This document shows positions 51,308 through 61,336 of a stretch of 64,000 nt of DNA, in pieces. Under the pieces are notes generated by a model that saw nothing but the letters and a program-made list of their open reading frames with translations, ran no database searches and had not been told where the DNA came from. Where the stretch lies: assembly GCF_018603435.1 (NCBI RefSeq), contig NZ_CP075682.1:3286001-3350000 (forward strand), read 5' to 3'. The number at the start of each line of letters is the position of its first letter. Positions within the stretch are counted from its first letter, which is position 1. Position numbers and translations under genes: made by a program. The stretch comes from Chryseobacterium sp. ZHDP1 (lineage in GTDB: Bacteria > Bacteroidota > Bacteroidia > Flavobacteriales > Weeksellaceae).

Positions 51308-51835
51308 TTACTTATAATAATCTTTTGCCGTGGTAACGACTATTTTTGACTGTCCGTTGGTTCCTACTGAGAGGGCAGCGACATCGGACAAAAAACGAGT
51401 CGTCACCGTCTCACCCGGCTTGGTATCTTTAAAGTTGATGGCTCGGCTCCAAAAGTTTATATAAAATTTAATGATATATTCAGTGTCACCCCAGATTTCA
51501 AGTTTGGTTATGATGGGCTGACTGTATCCTTTTACCTTTTTACCAGTCCAATTTATATAAGCCACTCTGGGCTTTTGGTTTCCCGACGTAACCTGTTCTA
51601 TATATTTCCATTTTTGATTTAAAACATCAAATTTTGTTTTAAAAGTTTCATCATCTACCATTCCAATCTTATGAAGTAATTCTGATACGGCGGGAAAATT
51701 ATTACCTGCTTCAATATTAGTTAATAATGTTTCGTATTCATTCCCCGCAGCAGCGTAAATATCGTCATTGGTTAAAGAAGTCTGAGAATAAAAAATAATT
51801 GGAAATAGTAAAAGGATTATTAGTTTTTTCATCAT
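51308..51835 (-). CDS. Hypothetical exported protein in the prophage
   Basis: A 175-residue protein with signal peptide MKKLIILLLFPIIFYSQ. The mature region has helix-rich ASP-like segments (YETLLTNIEAGNNFPAVSELLHKIG) then beta strands (QKPRVAYINWTGKKVKGYSQ, SRAINFKDTKPGETVTTRFL). No family recognised. It shares one base with the stop of the gene upstream and is tail-to-tail with the late operon. It could be a lysogenic conversion (moron) protein. Confidence 0.65.
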   Translation of the reverse strand: MMKKLIILLLFPIIFYSQTSLTNDDIYAAAGNEYETLLTNIEAGNNFPAVSELLHKIGMVDDETFKTKFDVLNQKWKYIEQVTSGNQKPRVAYINWTGKKVKGYSQPIITKLEIWGDTEYIIKFYINFWSRAINFKDTKPGETVTTRFLSDVAALSVGTNGQSKIVVTTAKDYYK

Positions 51836-52038
51836 TACAGGTTTTTATAATGTCCGGTTTTTCTGATAATAAGCCAAATGGTATCTCGTTCCAGTGATCC
51901 TATATATTCCTCTTCCAGTAATCCCAGTGCATAATCACTGTCGTAATGTTTCGTATCGGTATAATAAGCGAAGCGTTTGCGAATACGGTCGTTTCGCTTG
52001 ATTATTTTGTCCTGTTTTGTAAGTTTTACTTCTGCCAT
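51835..52038 (-). CDS. Small basic phage protein
   Basis: From the ATG giving MAEVKLTKQDKIIKRNDRIRKRF the protein has 67 residues; the upstream 12 codons are non-coding. It is very basic at the N-terminus, followed by YYTDTKHYDSDYALGLLEEEYIGSLERDTIWLIIRK. A DNA- or RNA-binding regulator is possible. Overlap with the exported-protein gene suggests joint transcription. Confidence 0.65.
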   Translation of the reverse strand: MAEVKLTKQDKIIKRNDRIRKRFAYYTDTKHYDSDYALGLLEEEYIGSLERDTIWLIIRKTGHYKNL

Positions 52039-52186
52039 AATTACAAATGTAAAAAGTATTCTCTTTCTATGCAAGCCGGCTTTTTTTTCGGTCAGGTGAT
52101 TTTTAAACCTGAAATTACCGTAAAAATACGGTGATTCTGTTTTAAGAAATATTACTTACATTTGAAGCATAATTTTAACGAAACAA

Positions 52187-52349
52187 GCGTAAGCTATCAT
52201 TTAGGTATTAGAAAACTGCGAATCTTCTATAATATCCCTAAAAATGATAGACTTACGCCCGTGTACCTATATCGGGCGCGGGCGGAGTCTTTCTGGGATA
52301 TTGGGTTCTTCGCAGTACCTCTAATACGGATTGACTTTTGCTCCGCGCC
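52187..52349 (+). ncRNA. Structured element with interlocking inverted repeats
   Basis: Three long complementary pairs interlock: GCGTAAGCTATCATTTAGG (52187-52205) with CCTAAAAATGATAGACTTACGC (52237-52258); GTATTAGAAAACTGCGAA (52205-52222) with TTCGCAGTACCTCTAATAC (52309-52327); and GGCGCGGGCGGAG (52275-52287) with CTCCGCGCC (52341-52349). A local CGCCCG/CGGGCG hairpin is also present. Order A-B-A'-C-B'-C' is a pseudoknot topology. It is either a structured RNA or a REP/IS200-605-type palindromic element; no coding frame is convincing. Confidence 0.45.
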
Positions 52350-52602
52350 TTTCTTATTATTATCTAAAGATTTTTTTTGCAGTTGAAATGCATTTCAATA
52401 AAATACGACACGTTCTGCCGTTCTGCGAATATATCTTTGTCACCAAGAAAAAAAATAACATTTAAAACAATCAAAATGAAAGTAAACAACCGGTCAGGCT
52501 AAAATGATTCTGATAAATCCAAACCCAAAATATGGGGTTTTTACGGATTGCAAACAACACACAATTAAAAATATATTAGCAACTTAAAATTTGATATTCA
52601 CA
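52350..52602. other. Promoter region of the RHS cargo operon
   Basis: AT-rich, with no gene seen. It should hold the promoter of the T9SS/RHS operon. A GGGTTT-containing short inverted repeat (AACCCAAAATATGGGGTTT) near 52525 may be part of it. Nothing else identified. Confidence 0.4.
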
Positions 52603-54180
52603 ATGAAAAAAGATTATTCAGGCGCACTTCTCTTGTGCGTACTCCTGGGAGGTTTTTCTTCTGCCCAGGAAGTGGTCTGGCAGAAAGACATCCCTTCTTC
52701 CACCCAGGAGTTCCTATCGCAAATTACCACCACAATCGACCAACAGTATTTAATTACGGGCAGCAGCATCCATTCCGACAACAGTCAACCATCATTTGGC
52801 AGTCAAAAGCAGAACAACGGTTACGATCTTCGTTTAATGAAATTGAATCAGCAGGGAGAAACTGTCTGGGAAAAATATTTCTCGGGCAACAACCACGATA
52901 TGGCAGCTTCCACGGTCAGCACTCAGGATGGAGGTTTCGCAGTACTTGCTACGTCCAGTTCTTCAAAAGGTTTTGATAAAAAGGAGGATTCCAAAGGCGG
53001 ATCAGATTTCTGGCTTATCAGAATCAACGAATTTGGGGATGAATTATGGCAGAAAACCATAGGCAGTACTGCGGATGAAGAAGCAAGGGCGGTGATTCAG
53101 ACTACGGATTTGGGATTCTTTGTCGCCGGCAATGTGCAGAACTCACCGAAAGGCTATGGCTCGAAAGATGTACTGGTGGTACGGCTGGATAAAAGCGGAA
53201 AAGAACTCTCCCAATTAATTTTAGGCGGAAAAGGATTGGATGAAGTGGAAAAAATGATTCCCACCAAAGACGGTGGAGCCTTGTTAGGGATCTATTCTAG
53301 AAGCAACCTGGGCGGTTTAAAAAAGACGGAAAACTATGGCGAGGGGGACTATTATATTGTAAAACTCAGTAATACAGGACAGATCCAGTGGGAAAAGAAT
53401 TTCGGAGGAAAGGGCGACGATCATGTAAGAACACTGGCACTGACTTCAACAGGCTACCTGCTCGGAGGGGAATCCAGATCGGAAAGATCGGGAAATAAAT
53501 CCGTTGGTATTGAAGAAGGAACCGATTTATGGTTGGTGGCTATTGATTTAAACGGAAATGAGCAGTGGCAGAAATCCTACAACTTTAAAAACAGGGATGT
53601 TCTGATGGGAATGAGTGTCATTGCCGGGAAGCAGGAAGACGGAGGCGGGAAGTCTAAAGGCATCTTGCTGGGCGGTTACACACAGGCAGAAGGCAGGATT
53701 GAAAATGATGATGAAACTTTCTGGATGCTGTATCTCGACCAGAATGGAAACGAGCAGTGGAGAAAGCATGTGAAGGGAGAATCCCGAAAAAAAGAGGAAC
53801 GGTTATCTGATATTAAGCTGAACCGTGACGGATCAATTGTACTCGCAGGCACAAGCGCAGAAGAGCTGGGGAAGGAAAACTGGAAGATTATGAAGCTTGG
53901 CGATAAACAGGTTGACCAGCTGATCGAAAAGCAGGATATCAGGATCTACCCGAACCCGGTAACGGATTATGTGTACGTTGAATTAGGCTTTGAGGGCTTG
54001 AAAGAGGGAGCGTTTGAAGCAGAGATCGCGGTATATGACATGGGCGGAAGAAAGCTTGAAACGGTAAAAACAAAAAATAAGATCACCAAAATCAATACGC
54101 AGCCGCTGATTCAGGGGGCGTATCTGGTGGTGGTGAAAACCAATGACAAAACGGCGAATGCCAAATTGATTAAAAAATAG
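52603..54180 (+). CDS. T9SS type A sorted repeat protein (beta-propeller-like)
   Basis: From the ATG (four codons after a TTG) it has 525 residues: signal peptide (to about 22, FSSAQEV), then six or more repeats of about 60 residues with the pattern LMKLNQQGETVWEKYFSG ... DGGFAVLATS ... DFWLIRINEFGDELWQKTIG, indicating a beta-propeller, and a C-terminal T9SS sorting domain (IRIYPNPVTDYVYVEL ... GAYLVVVKTND). First gene of the RHS cargo operon, 6 bp before the next gene; it may be an adhesin delivered with or anchoring the RHS proteins. Confidence 0.85.
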   Translation: MKKDYSGALLLCVLLGGFSSAQEVVWQKDIPSSTQEFLSQITTTIDQQYLITGSSIHSDNSQPSFGSQKQNNGYDLRLMKLNQQGETVWEKYFSGNNHDMAASTVSTQDGGFAVLATSSSSKGFDKKEDSKGGSDFWLIRINEFGDELWQKTIGSTADEEARAVIQTTDLGFFVAGNVQNSPKGYGSKDVLVVRLDKSGKELSQLILGGKGLDEVEKMIPTKDGGALLGIYSRSNLGGLKKTENYGEGDYYIVKLSNTGQIQWEKNFGGKGDDHVRTLALTSTGYLLGGESRSERSGNKSVGIEEGTDLWLVAIDLNGNEQWQKSYNFKNRDVLMGMSVIAGKQEDGGGKSKGILLGGYTQAEGRIENDDETFWMLYLDQNGNEQWRKHVKGESRKKEERLSDIKLNRDGSIVLAGTSAEELGKENWKIMKLGDKQVDQLIEKQDIRIYPNPVTDYVYVELGFEGLKEGAFEAEIAVYDMGGRKLETVKTKNKITKINTQPLIQGAYLVVVKTNDKTANAKLIKK

Positions 54181-54186
54181 CACAAG

Positions 54187-57100
54187 ATGAAAATTAAAAG
54201 AAACAGCATATTTAGCGCATTGCCATTAAGTGTTTTAATGTTGATAAGCTTCAATGCTTATAGCCAGAATCAACAGATAAAGGATAAAAAATTTGATTTT
54301 ATCCCTAAATCTCCTGACGTAGCTTCATTAGGAAAATATATTGATAAGCCTATTTCGTTATCCTCAGGCTCAGCGAATGTAAATATTCCTCTTTATTCAC
54401 TGAATATTAATGACAATATTTCTATTCCTATAAGCCTTGTCTATAATTCACAAGGCGTGAAAGTAAGCGAGACGGTAAGCTCAGTAGGGCTTGGCTGGGA
54501 TTTATCATGCCTGAGTTTTGTAACAAGGAATATCCGCGGAAAAGAAGATAATTATATTGATCCCGATTTTTACAATCAAAACAATACACTGGCTAAACAA
54601 AATCTGGCATCAAATGCAACCAGCACATATCCTAACGCATGGCTGGATCAGAACAGTAATGCAGTTGACACGGAACCTGATGAATTCAGCGTATCGTTAT
54701 TTAATCAAAGTTTCAAGTTTTACTATGATTTTAAAACTCAGAAATTCATTCAGACTCCGCAAAGTGACATTAAAATCATTCCTAATATTTCTACAAACGG
54801 AAATATCATCGATATGAAAATCGTGGATGCTTCAGGAAATACTTACTATTTTGGGAGATCCTATGATGAAGACAATAATGTCGCAGTAGTTGACGAGCTT
54901 GGATCCATAAATATAAATACAGAAAGTGCCTATACATCTGGAGTGCAGCCTAAAATTAATACATGGCATCTTGTGAAGATAGAAACTTCTGATAAAGAAA
55001 CAGTGAAATTTTTTTATGATGAAAATTATGTTCCCGTAACGGATATGAATAAACAGAATATTCAGCTTGCCGGACAATACAAGTATATGTTTAATACACT
55101 GGACTTTGCAAATGGCACTTATAATAATGTTCAATGGGTTAACGGAAATCCTGTTGTTGTTGGGAATCTTTACCCTGTTTCTTATGGAATATATTCACAA
55201 AATAAGGAAGGAATTGATTATAATATCTATTCCATACCAAATACTCAGGACAAAATACTAAAAAAAATAGTCTATGATAAAACCCAGATAGAATTTGAAA
55301 AATCAGCTACGATCAGAAAAGATCAGAATAATTATTCCTATGAAAAGATAAATGTGAAATATGATGGCAGAACTGTAAAAAGTTTTTCGCTAAATCACAC
55401 CTATTTTAATGATGAATATGGCTTTATATCATCCGATCATTCAAGAAGTCATAATTATATTTTTACTGATTATTTTGATAAGTCACACTACCGTTTAAAG
55501 TTAAATTCTGTATCGGAATACGGAATCAATAATTCTTTTACCGGAAACTATTCTTTTGATTATTATGCAGGTCAGCTTCCAAGCAAACTGAGTTTTGCCC
55601 AGGATTTTTTTGGATATTATAATGGAAAGACTACCAATACAGAACTCATTCCCAATGTTTATTTTAAGCTGGAAAATGTTTACAAAAAAGCAGGAACAGC
55701 AGAAAGGAATGTAGATCTTGAATTTTCAAAAATAGGAGCTTTAAAAAGTATTACCTACCCGACTAAAGGTAAAACGGAATTTGAATATGAGAATCATTCC
55801 TTTATGGGAATAAATGACATTACAGAGACACCGATGAATAATGATTTATTCTCTCTGGAAACACATAATATTACCTTTGCTGCAGAACAGAATGCTGATC
55901 CTAATACGGGAGCTCCGCTTCCCTTAAATGCTATTTACCAGCAAGAAATCATATTTGATAAAAATTCAACCGCTGATCTGAATACTTACATCCAACAAGT
56001 ACCGCAAAACCCTTCAAATCCAGGCTCCCTTATGAATTCGTTTTATATTAAGGTTTATAAGGTTGAAAATGATGGGAGTCATAATTTATTATTTTCTATT
56101 ACATCTACACAAAATAACACCCCTTATTTGTTTCAAAAAGGAAAATATTTATTTGAAGCGACAAGAATGACCCACACTATTAATGAAGGAGGTTTACAGG
56201 AAGAAGAAGGTTCGTTTGCAATGACAATTTCATATCAGAATGGAGTTTCTTATGAGATTGATAATTCTCCAACCTCCCATATTGCGGGAGGGCTGAGGAT
56301 CAAGTCAATCACTCAAAAAGATTCCAATGATAATACACTTTTAAAAACCGAATATAAATATGAAGATATTATAAACGGACAAAAATACTCTTCCGGAATC
56401 CTGTACGGTTATCCTTTGATAGTATCGAATAACTATTATTTTGGAGTGAATAAATTTTATGGCTTGATTGATTTTCCTTTAAAAGGTGGTTCTTCGCACA
56501 GTGTATTATATGCTAAGGTGACGGAAGAATCTGTAGACAATAACCAAAACAGAATCAGAAAAATTTATCATTTTGACAACAACTTCATTCCACCTATTAA
56601 TGAGACCAATTCTGATGTCCGGTTAAAAACACCTAATTTTGGATGGAGAATAGGAAATCTCAAGGAAATTGAATACTACAAAACTGGAAGCAACAATAGT
56701 TTTTCTTTAATAAAAAAAGACAGTATTATCTACAATCAAAAGGGAACATTTACAAGCAATGAGTTAGGAGTAAGTATTGAACCGCGTGATGTTATTTCTT
56801 ACACTTCGTTATTTGATGTTACCAAGTATAAATATGAATATTATCCTCTGTATACAGATTTTAATTACGAAGCGACCAAGATTACAAAAGAATATATTGA
56901 TAATGCTGTAGTGAGTACTACTACAACAAATAACTTTAATAATATCAATTCTTATGAGTTGACCGCATCGAAAACTCAATTTCCTGACGGAAGCATCACG
57001 GAGACAAATTACCAGTACGCCCACGAAAAAAACAACCAGTTAATGATCAGTAAAAACATGATCGGCATTCCATTGGAAACAACGACGACCCAAACCGTTG

Positions 57101-57687
57101 GCGGTGTTACCAAAACTCTGGGCAAAACAGAAACGGTGTATCCTACAGCTCTTTCTACACCACAGACCGGAAATCTGGTGTTGCCATTGTCTGAGAAGTC
57201 GTATGATAAACTGAATAGCACGATGTCTACGGATGTAACCTATGATAAATATGATGACAAGGGAAATATCGTTCAGTATACCGAAAAAGATGGAACTCCT
57301 GTAACTATTGTATGGGGTTATAATAGGACTGAGCCGATCGCCACTATTGAAGACATCACCTATGACCAGCTTACGGCTGCCGTTTCAACCAACGCCATTG
57401 TTTCTGCTTCCAATGATGATGCTTCTGATCCCAGCAAAGAAGGTCTTCTTTTAAATGCGCTGAATGATTTCAGAAAATTATCGGCTCTTTCAGGAAAGAA
57501 AATAACAACTTATACGTATGATCCACTTATAGGAATGACCAGTAAAACTTCATCACTAGGAGTTAGACAAACATTTGTATATGATGCAGCAGGAAGACTA
57601 AAAGAAGGAAATATCAGAGGAAAAAATAATGCAGGGTCATACATTCAGGAAACTTCTCAAAAGAATAATTACAAATTCAAGCAATAA
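54187..57687 (+). CDS. RHS-repeat-like secreted protein A
   Basis: A 1166-residue exported protein (signal peptide to about residue 26, NAYSQ). It opens with PDVASLGKYIDKPISLSSGSANVNIPLYSL, the SpvB/RHS-type N-terminus common in Bacteroidota, with GVKVSETVSSVGLGWDLS, and many RHS/YD-like strands later (YEYYPLYTDFNYEATKI, TYDKYDDKGNIVQYTEKDGT, FVYDAAGRLKEGNIRG). The C-terminus stops without a toxin tip. It pairs with the downstream DUF6443/RHS protein (8-bp gap). The two together may form one cocoon. Confidence 0.8.
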   Translation: MKIKRNSIFSALPLSVLMLISFNAYSQNQQIKDKKFDFIPKSPDVASLGKYIDKPISLSSGSANVNIPLYSLNINDNISIPISLVYNSQGVKVSETVSSVGLGWDLSCLSFVTRNIRGKEDNYIDPDFYNQNNTLAKQNLASNATSTYPNAWLDQNSNAVDTEPDEFSVSLFNQSFKFYYDFKTQKFIQTPQSDIKIIPNISTNGNIIDMKIVDASGNTYYFGRSYDEDNNVAVVDELGSININTESAYTSGVQPKINTWHLVKIETSDKETVKFFYDENYVPVTDMNKQNIQLAGQYKYMFNTLDFANGTYNNVQWVNGNPVVVGNLYPVSYGIYSQNKEGIDYNIYSIPNTQDKILKKIVYDKTQIEFEKSATIRKDQNNYSYEKINVKYDGRTVKSFSLNHTYFNDEYGFISSDHSRSHNYIFTDYFDKSHYRLKLNSVSEYGINNSFTGNYSFDYYAGQLPSKLSFAQDFFGYYNGKTTNTELIPNVYFKLENVYKKAGTAERNVDLEFSKIGALKSITYPTKGKTEFEYENHSFMGINDITETPMNNDLFSLETHNITFAAEQNADPNTGAPLPLNAIYQQEIIFDKNSTADLNTYIQQVPQNPSNPGSLMNSFYIKVYKVENDGSHNLLFSITSTQNNTPYLFQKGKYLFEATRMTHTINEGGLQEEEGSFAMTISYQNGVSYEIDNSPTSHIAGGLRIKSITQKDSNDNTLLKTEYKYEDIINGQKYSSGILYGYPLIVSNNYYFGVNKFYGLIDFPLKGGSSHSVLYAKVTEESVDNNQNRIRKIYHFDNNFIPPINETNSDVRLKTPNFGWRIGNLKEIEYYKTGSNNSFSLIKKDSIIYNQKGTFTSNELGVSIEPRDVISYTSLFDVTKYKYEYYPLYTDFNYEATKITKEYIDNAVVSTTTTNNFNNINSYELTASKTQFPDGSITETNYQYAHEKNNQLMISKNMIGIPLETTTTQTVGGVTKTLGKTETVYPTALSTPQTGNLVLPLSEKSYDKLNSTMSTDVTYDKYDDKGNIVQYTEKDGTPVTIVWGYNRTEPIATIEDITYDQLTAAVSTNAIVSASNDDASDPSKEGLLLNALNDFRKLSALSGKKITTYTYDPLIGMTSKTSSLGVRQTFVYDAAGRLKEGNIRGKNNAGSYIQETSQKNNYKFKQ

Positions 57688-57695
57688 TCACAGAA

Positions 57696-60600
57696 ATGAA
57701 AAAATATTTAATATCAAAAGGATTATCCTTGTTAGGCGTATTGCTCGCAGGGATGTCTTTTGCACAATCCAATGAAAATTATGTGCAGTCCATCACATGT
57801 CTAAATCAGGATTGTACAAAAAAATCGGAAACCATCACTTATTTTGACGGTTTGGGAAGACCTAAGCAGATCATTAATGTAAAAGCCACTGCTACCGGAA
57901 AAGATCTGGTCATGCCGGTAACGTATGACGGATTCGGAAGACAGGCAAAAAATATATTGCCTATTCCTGTAGCTTCTCAAAACTCTTCCATCCACACCGG
58001 AATTACCGATGAAACGGCTGCCAATGCATATTACGGCGTTTCCAATGCTTTTACAGAGAAGGAAATTGAAAACTCCCCTTTAGACAGGGTATTGCAGGAA
58101 GCGAATCCGGGAGAGGAATGGAAAATGAGTTCGGGAAAGACAAAGAAATATAAATACGAAACCAATATAGGAAACGAAGTTAAAGCTTTTGTGACCACCA
58201 CTTCAACCAATACAGTGAGCGGTGTTTCCAATACGGTTTCCTCAGTATCACTTTCTTCTGCCAATTCAGGATTTTATCCCGCAGGAACACTGTATAAAAA
58301 TACCGTAACCGATGAAGACGGAAATTCTGTTATCCAGTTTGAGAACGGAAGAGGGCAAACAGTTTTGATCCGTAAGAACGACGGTTTACAAAACATTGAT
58401 ACCTATTATGTTTTTAATGAATATAATCAGCAGGCTTTCATCATCACACCGAAGGCGGTAAAACAGATCGAAGATAACAATAACCTCATTACAGATGCGA
58501 TTTTAAATGAACTTTGCTACCAGTACCGTTATGACGGGCAAGACAGAGAGGTGGAGAAAAAACTGCCTGGAAAAGACTGGCAGTTTACAGTATACGATAA
58601 ACAGGATCGTCCGGTTTTAGCACAGGATGGTCTTTTAAGAACAACCACCAATAATTTCGGAAGCAAAGGCTGGCTTTTCACCAAATATGATGAATCCGGA
58701 AGAGTAGTTTATACCGGTTTTTTTGCCAATACCGCTACAAGGCAGGCAATGCAAAGCGCATTGAACAATATGACGGCGAATGCATATAATAACGAAAAAA
58801 GAACGACTACATCTTTCAATTTGCAGGGACTGGATGTGTATTACAGCAAACAGGCATTCCCAACGGGAAGCATGACGCTGCTTTCTGTTAATTATTATGA
58901 TACTTACCCGCCTGAAGCTCCGGCTGTACCACAGACTATTTTAGGACAGTATACCCTGCCCCAGACATTGGATGCCAATAATGATGCTTCTACCAATGGA
59001 GTTCTCACGGCTTCTTATGTGAAAAATATTGAAGACAACAACTGGACGAAAACCTACAGTTATTACGATTCTTTTGGAAGGGTAATTGCCACCAAAAGCA
59101 CCAACCATCTCGGAGGATACACCAACACCGAAACTGAACTGGATTTTACAGGCGTTCCTTTAAAAAAATATACCTTCCACCTCAGAAAGCAGGGCGAAAC
59201 CGGAGTAACGGTTATGGAAAGATTTGTATATGATGACCAGAACAGGCTTCTGAAACATTTTCATCAGGTAGACAGTAATCCGGAGGAACTGCTTGCCGAA
59301 AACACCTATAACGACCTCTCGCAGATTGTAAATAAAAAAGTAGGTTCTACTTCGGGTTCTGCGCCTCTACAGAGTATTGATTATAATTACAATATCCGTG
59401 GCTGGCTTACCGATATCAATAAAAACCAAATGGCAGCTGCCGATCTTGGCGGGAAATTATTTTCTTACAAAATAAAATACACCAATCGTGAGGGAATCCA
59501 GAATCCGGATTCTTCACAGTTCCCCGGGAAAAATGTAGTTCCGAAATACAACGGAAATATTGCCGAAGTAGACTGGAGAGCCATAGAATCTATTGGTGCA
59601 AATCCATCAACAACACCGAAAAGATACGGGTACGCGTATGACAGGTTAGACAGATTAACAGCAGGCTTTTACCAGAATCCGCAGAATCCTTACAGCAAGG
59701 AAAATATGGAGTCTCTGACGTATGATCTGAATGGGAATATTTCCAATCTTTACAGGACTTCGGTGATGGAAAACGGAAGCAGTACGGCAACGGTAATTGA
59801 TAACCTTACCTACGACTACACCGGAAACAGGGCAACGAAAATTAAAGACATCAGCGGAAACTCTACCGGATATGAAGGAACAGCGGGAAATACGATTGGG
59901 TATGATGTAAACGGAAACATGAAAAATATGATCGATAAAAGCATTACAGCCATCGGTTATAATTACATGAATCTGCCCAACTCGTTAACGATAAATCTGG
60001 GACAGCTTACCACTGATATTGCCACAAAATATAGAGCAGACGGAAGCAAAGTAAGAAAAGAAACTACGAAAACTTCGATAGGAATTATAGGGACGACTAC
60101 CACTAAGGAAACAACGGATTATCTGGATGGTTTCCAGTATTTCAGTACAACAGGCGGAAATACAGGCGGTGGCGGAAGCACGGAAATGATGATGGCTTCA
60201 AGAGCTTTTGAGCCGCAGGCTTTTAGCTTGGTTGATCCTACAGGTACCAGTACACTGCTTACCATAAAGACTCCCGACTTACAATTCTTCCCAACGGCAG
60301 AAGGGTTTTATGATTATGTAAAAAATCAATATATTTACCAGTATAAAGATTTACAGGGAAATGTAAGACTTTCTTACGCAAGAAACAGCGCAGGAGCTCT
60401 TGAGATTGTTGACAATAATGACTTCTACCCATTCGGGATGAATCATTTGAAAACGGGGAATGCCTATTTTGGAGGGGGATCCTACAAAAACTTCAAAATG
60501 CAGGGGCAGGAATTGCAGGAAACTGGATTTTATGCTTACAAATGGAGAAACTATATGCCGGATGTCGGCAGATTCTTTAATGTTGACCCATTAAGTGAGA

Positions 60601-61334
60601 AATATGTTTACCAGTCACACTACAATTTCTCTGAAAACAGGGTTATTGACGCAAGAGAGCTTGAAGGGCTGGAAGCTAAGAAAGTAAATCAGGTTAGCTT
60701 ACCAGACGATCCTTGGGAATTTGGAGAAATGATTGCGGGAGGAATAAATAGTGTTCGTGCCTCTGTTTCTAATAATTATGTAAGAGTCTATAATTTAGTT
60801 TCCGGAGATAAGGTAAGGAATAAGTATGAGGTTGATACCGATGGTTCTTTAACACTTGTTACAGGAGTTCCTAAAGAAAGTCTTAAGGAGAAGGCTGTAA
60901 ACGGAGCGCTCGACTTAGGAACAATTGCGTTAGCTGCCGCCGGAGGACCTGAAGGAATGTTGATGTCTCAGGGAGGAAAAGCTCCAGCTTTGAAAGGTGT
61001 AGAGGAAATAAAAAGTGCAGTAAAAAAAGCATCAAGTATTGGTAGTCAACGTCAAAGTGCTGTGAGAAAGGCTTGGAAAGAAGAAAAAGCCTTGGTTGAA
61101 AGTGGTGCAGAAGGTACTAGGAGATGGACAGCTGCTCAATTAAAAGAACTGAAAGAAACAGGTAAAGTAAAAGGAATGAAAGGTCATCATATCAATAACG
61201 TTAAACATCATCCAGGTCAGGCAGGTGATCCGAACAATATTGAATTTGTTACCCAAACAGAGCATTTACAAAGGCACAACGGAAATTTTAGAAATAAAAC
61301 TACGGGAGAATTAAAAAATCGTAAAACAAATTAG
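57696..61334 (+). CDS. DUF6443/RHS polymorphic toxin with HNH/GHH nuclease tip
   Basis: A 1212-residue exported protein. Residues 25-130 are DUF6443-like (YFDGLGRPKQIINVKATATG), followed by YD repeats and the RHS core ending NDFYPFGMNHLKTGN ... YKWRNYMPDVGRFFNVDPLS. After DARELEGLEAKK (about residue 990) the base composition drops and the sequence changes to a variable tip ending in a nuclease: GMKGHHINNVKHHP (GHH at 1163-1165), then DPNNIEFVTQTEHLQRHNG, an HNH-family pattern. Core-to-tip switching is the hallmark of polymorphic toxins. Immunity genes follow at once (2-bp gap). Confidence 0.85.
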   Translation: MKKYLISKGLSLLGVLLAGMSFAQSNENYVQSITCLNQDCTKKSETITYFDGLGRPKQIINVKATATGKDLVMPVTYDGFGRQAKNILPIPVASQNSSIHTGITDETAANAYYGVSNAFTEKEIENSPLDRVLQEANPGEEWKMSSGKTKKYKYETNIGNEVKAFVTTTSTNTVSGVSNTVSSVSLSSANSGFYPAGTLYKNTVTDEDGNSVIQFENGRGQTVLIRKNDGLQNIDTYYVFNEYNQQAFIITPKAVKQIEDNNNLITDAILNELCYQYRYDGQDREVEKKLPGKDWQFTVYDKQDRPVLAQDGLLRTTTNNFGSKGWLFTKYDESGRVVYTGFFANTATRQAMQSALNNMTANAYNNEKRTTTSFNLQGLDVYYSKQAFPTGSMTLLSVNYYDTYPPEAPAVPQTILGQYTLPQTLDANNDASTNGVLTASYVKNIEDNNWTKTYSYYDSFGRVIATKSTNHLGGYTNTETELDFTGVPLKKYTFHLRKQGETGVTVMERFVYDDQNRLLKHFHQVDSNPEELLAENTYNDLSQIVNKKVGSTSGSAPLQSIDYNYNIRGWLTDINKNQMAAADLGGKLFSYKIKYTNREGIQNPDSSQFPGKNVVPKYNGNIAEVDWRAIESIGANPSTTPKRYGYAYDRLDRLTAGFYQNPQNPYSKENMESLTYDLNGNISNLYRTSVMENGSSTATVIDNLTYDYTGNRATKIKDISGNSTGYEGTAGNTIGYDVNGNMKNMIDKSITAIGYNYMNLPNSLTINLGQLTTDIATKYRADGSKVRKETTKTSIGIIGTTTTKETTDYLDGFQYFSTTGGNTGGGGSTEMMMASRAFEPQAFSLVDPTGTSTLLTIKTPDLQFFPTAEGFYDYVKNQYIYQYKDLQGNVRLSYARNSAGALEIVDNNDFYPFGMNHLKTGNAYFGGGSYKNFKMQGQELQETGFYAYKWRNYMPDVGRFFNVDPLSEKYVYQSHYNFSENRVIDARELEGLEAKKVNQVSLPDDPWEFGEMIAGGINSVRASVSNNYVRVYNLVSGDKVRNKYEVDTDGSLTLVTGVPKESLKEKAVNGALDLGTIALAAAGGPEGMLMSQGGKAPALKGVEEIKSAVKKASSIGSQRQSAVRKAWKEEKALVESGAEGTRRWTAAQLKELKETGKVKGMKGHHINNVKHHPGQAGDPNNIEFVTQTEHLQRHNGNFRNKTTGELKNRKTN

Positions 61335-61336
61335 TT

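Noticed and set aside
52162..52386. 74-codon frame in the cargo upstream region
   Set aside because: It runs across the interlocking inverted repeats, which explain the sequence better than coding.
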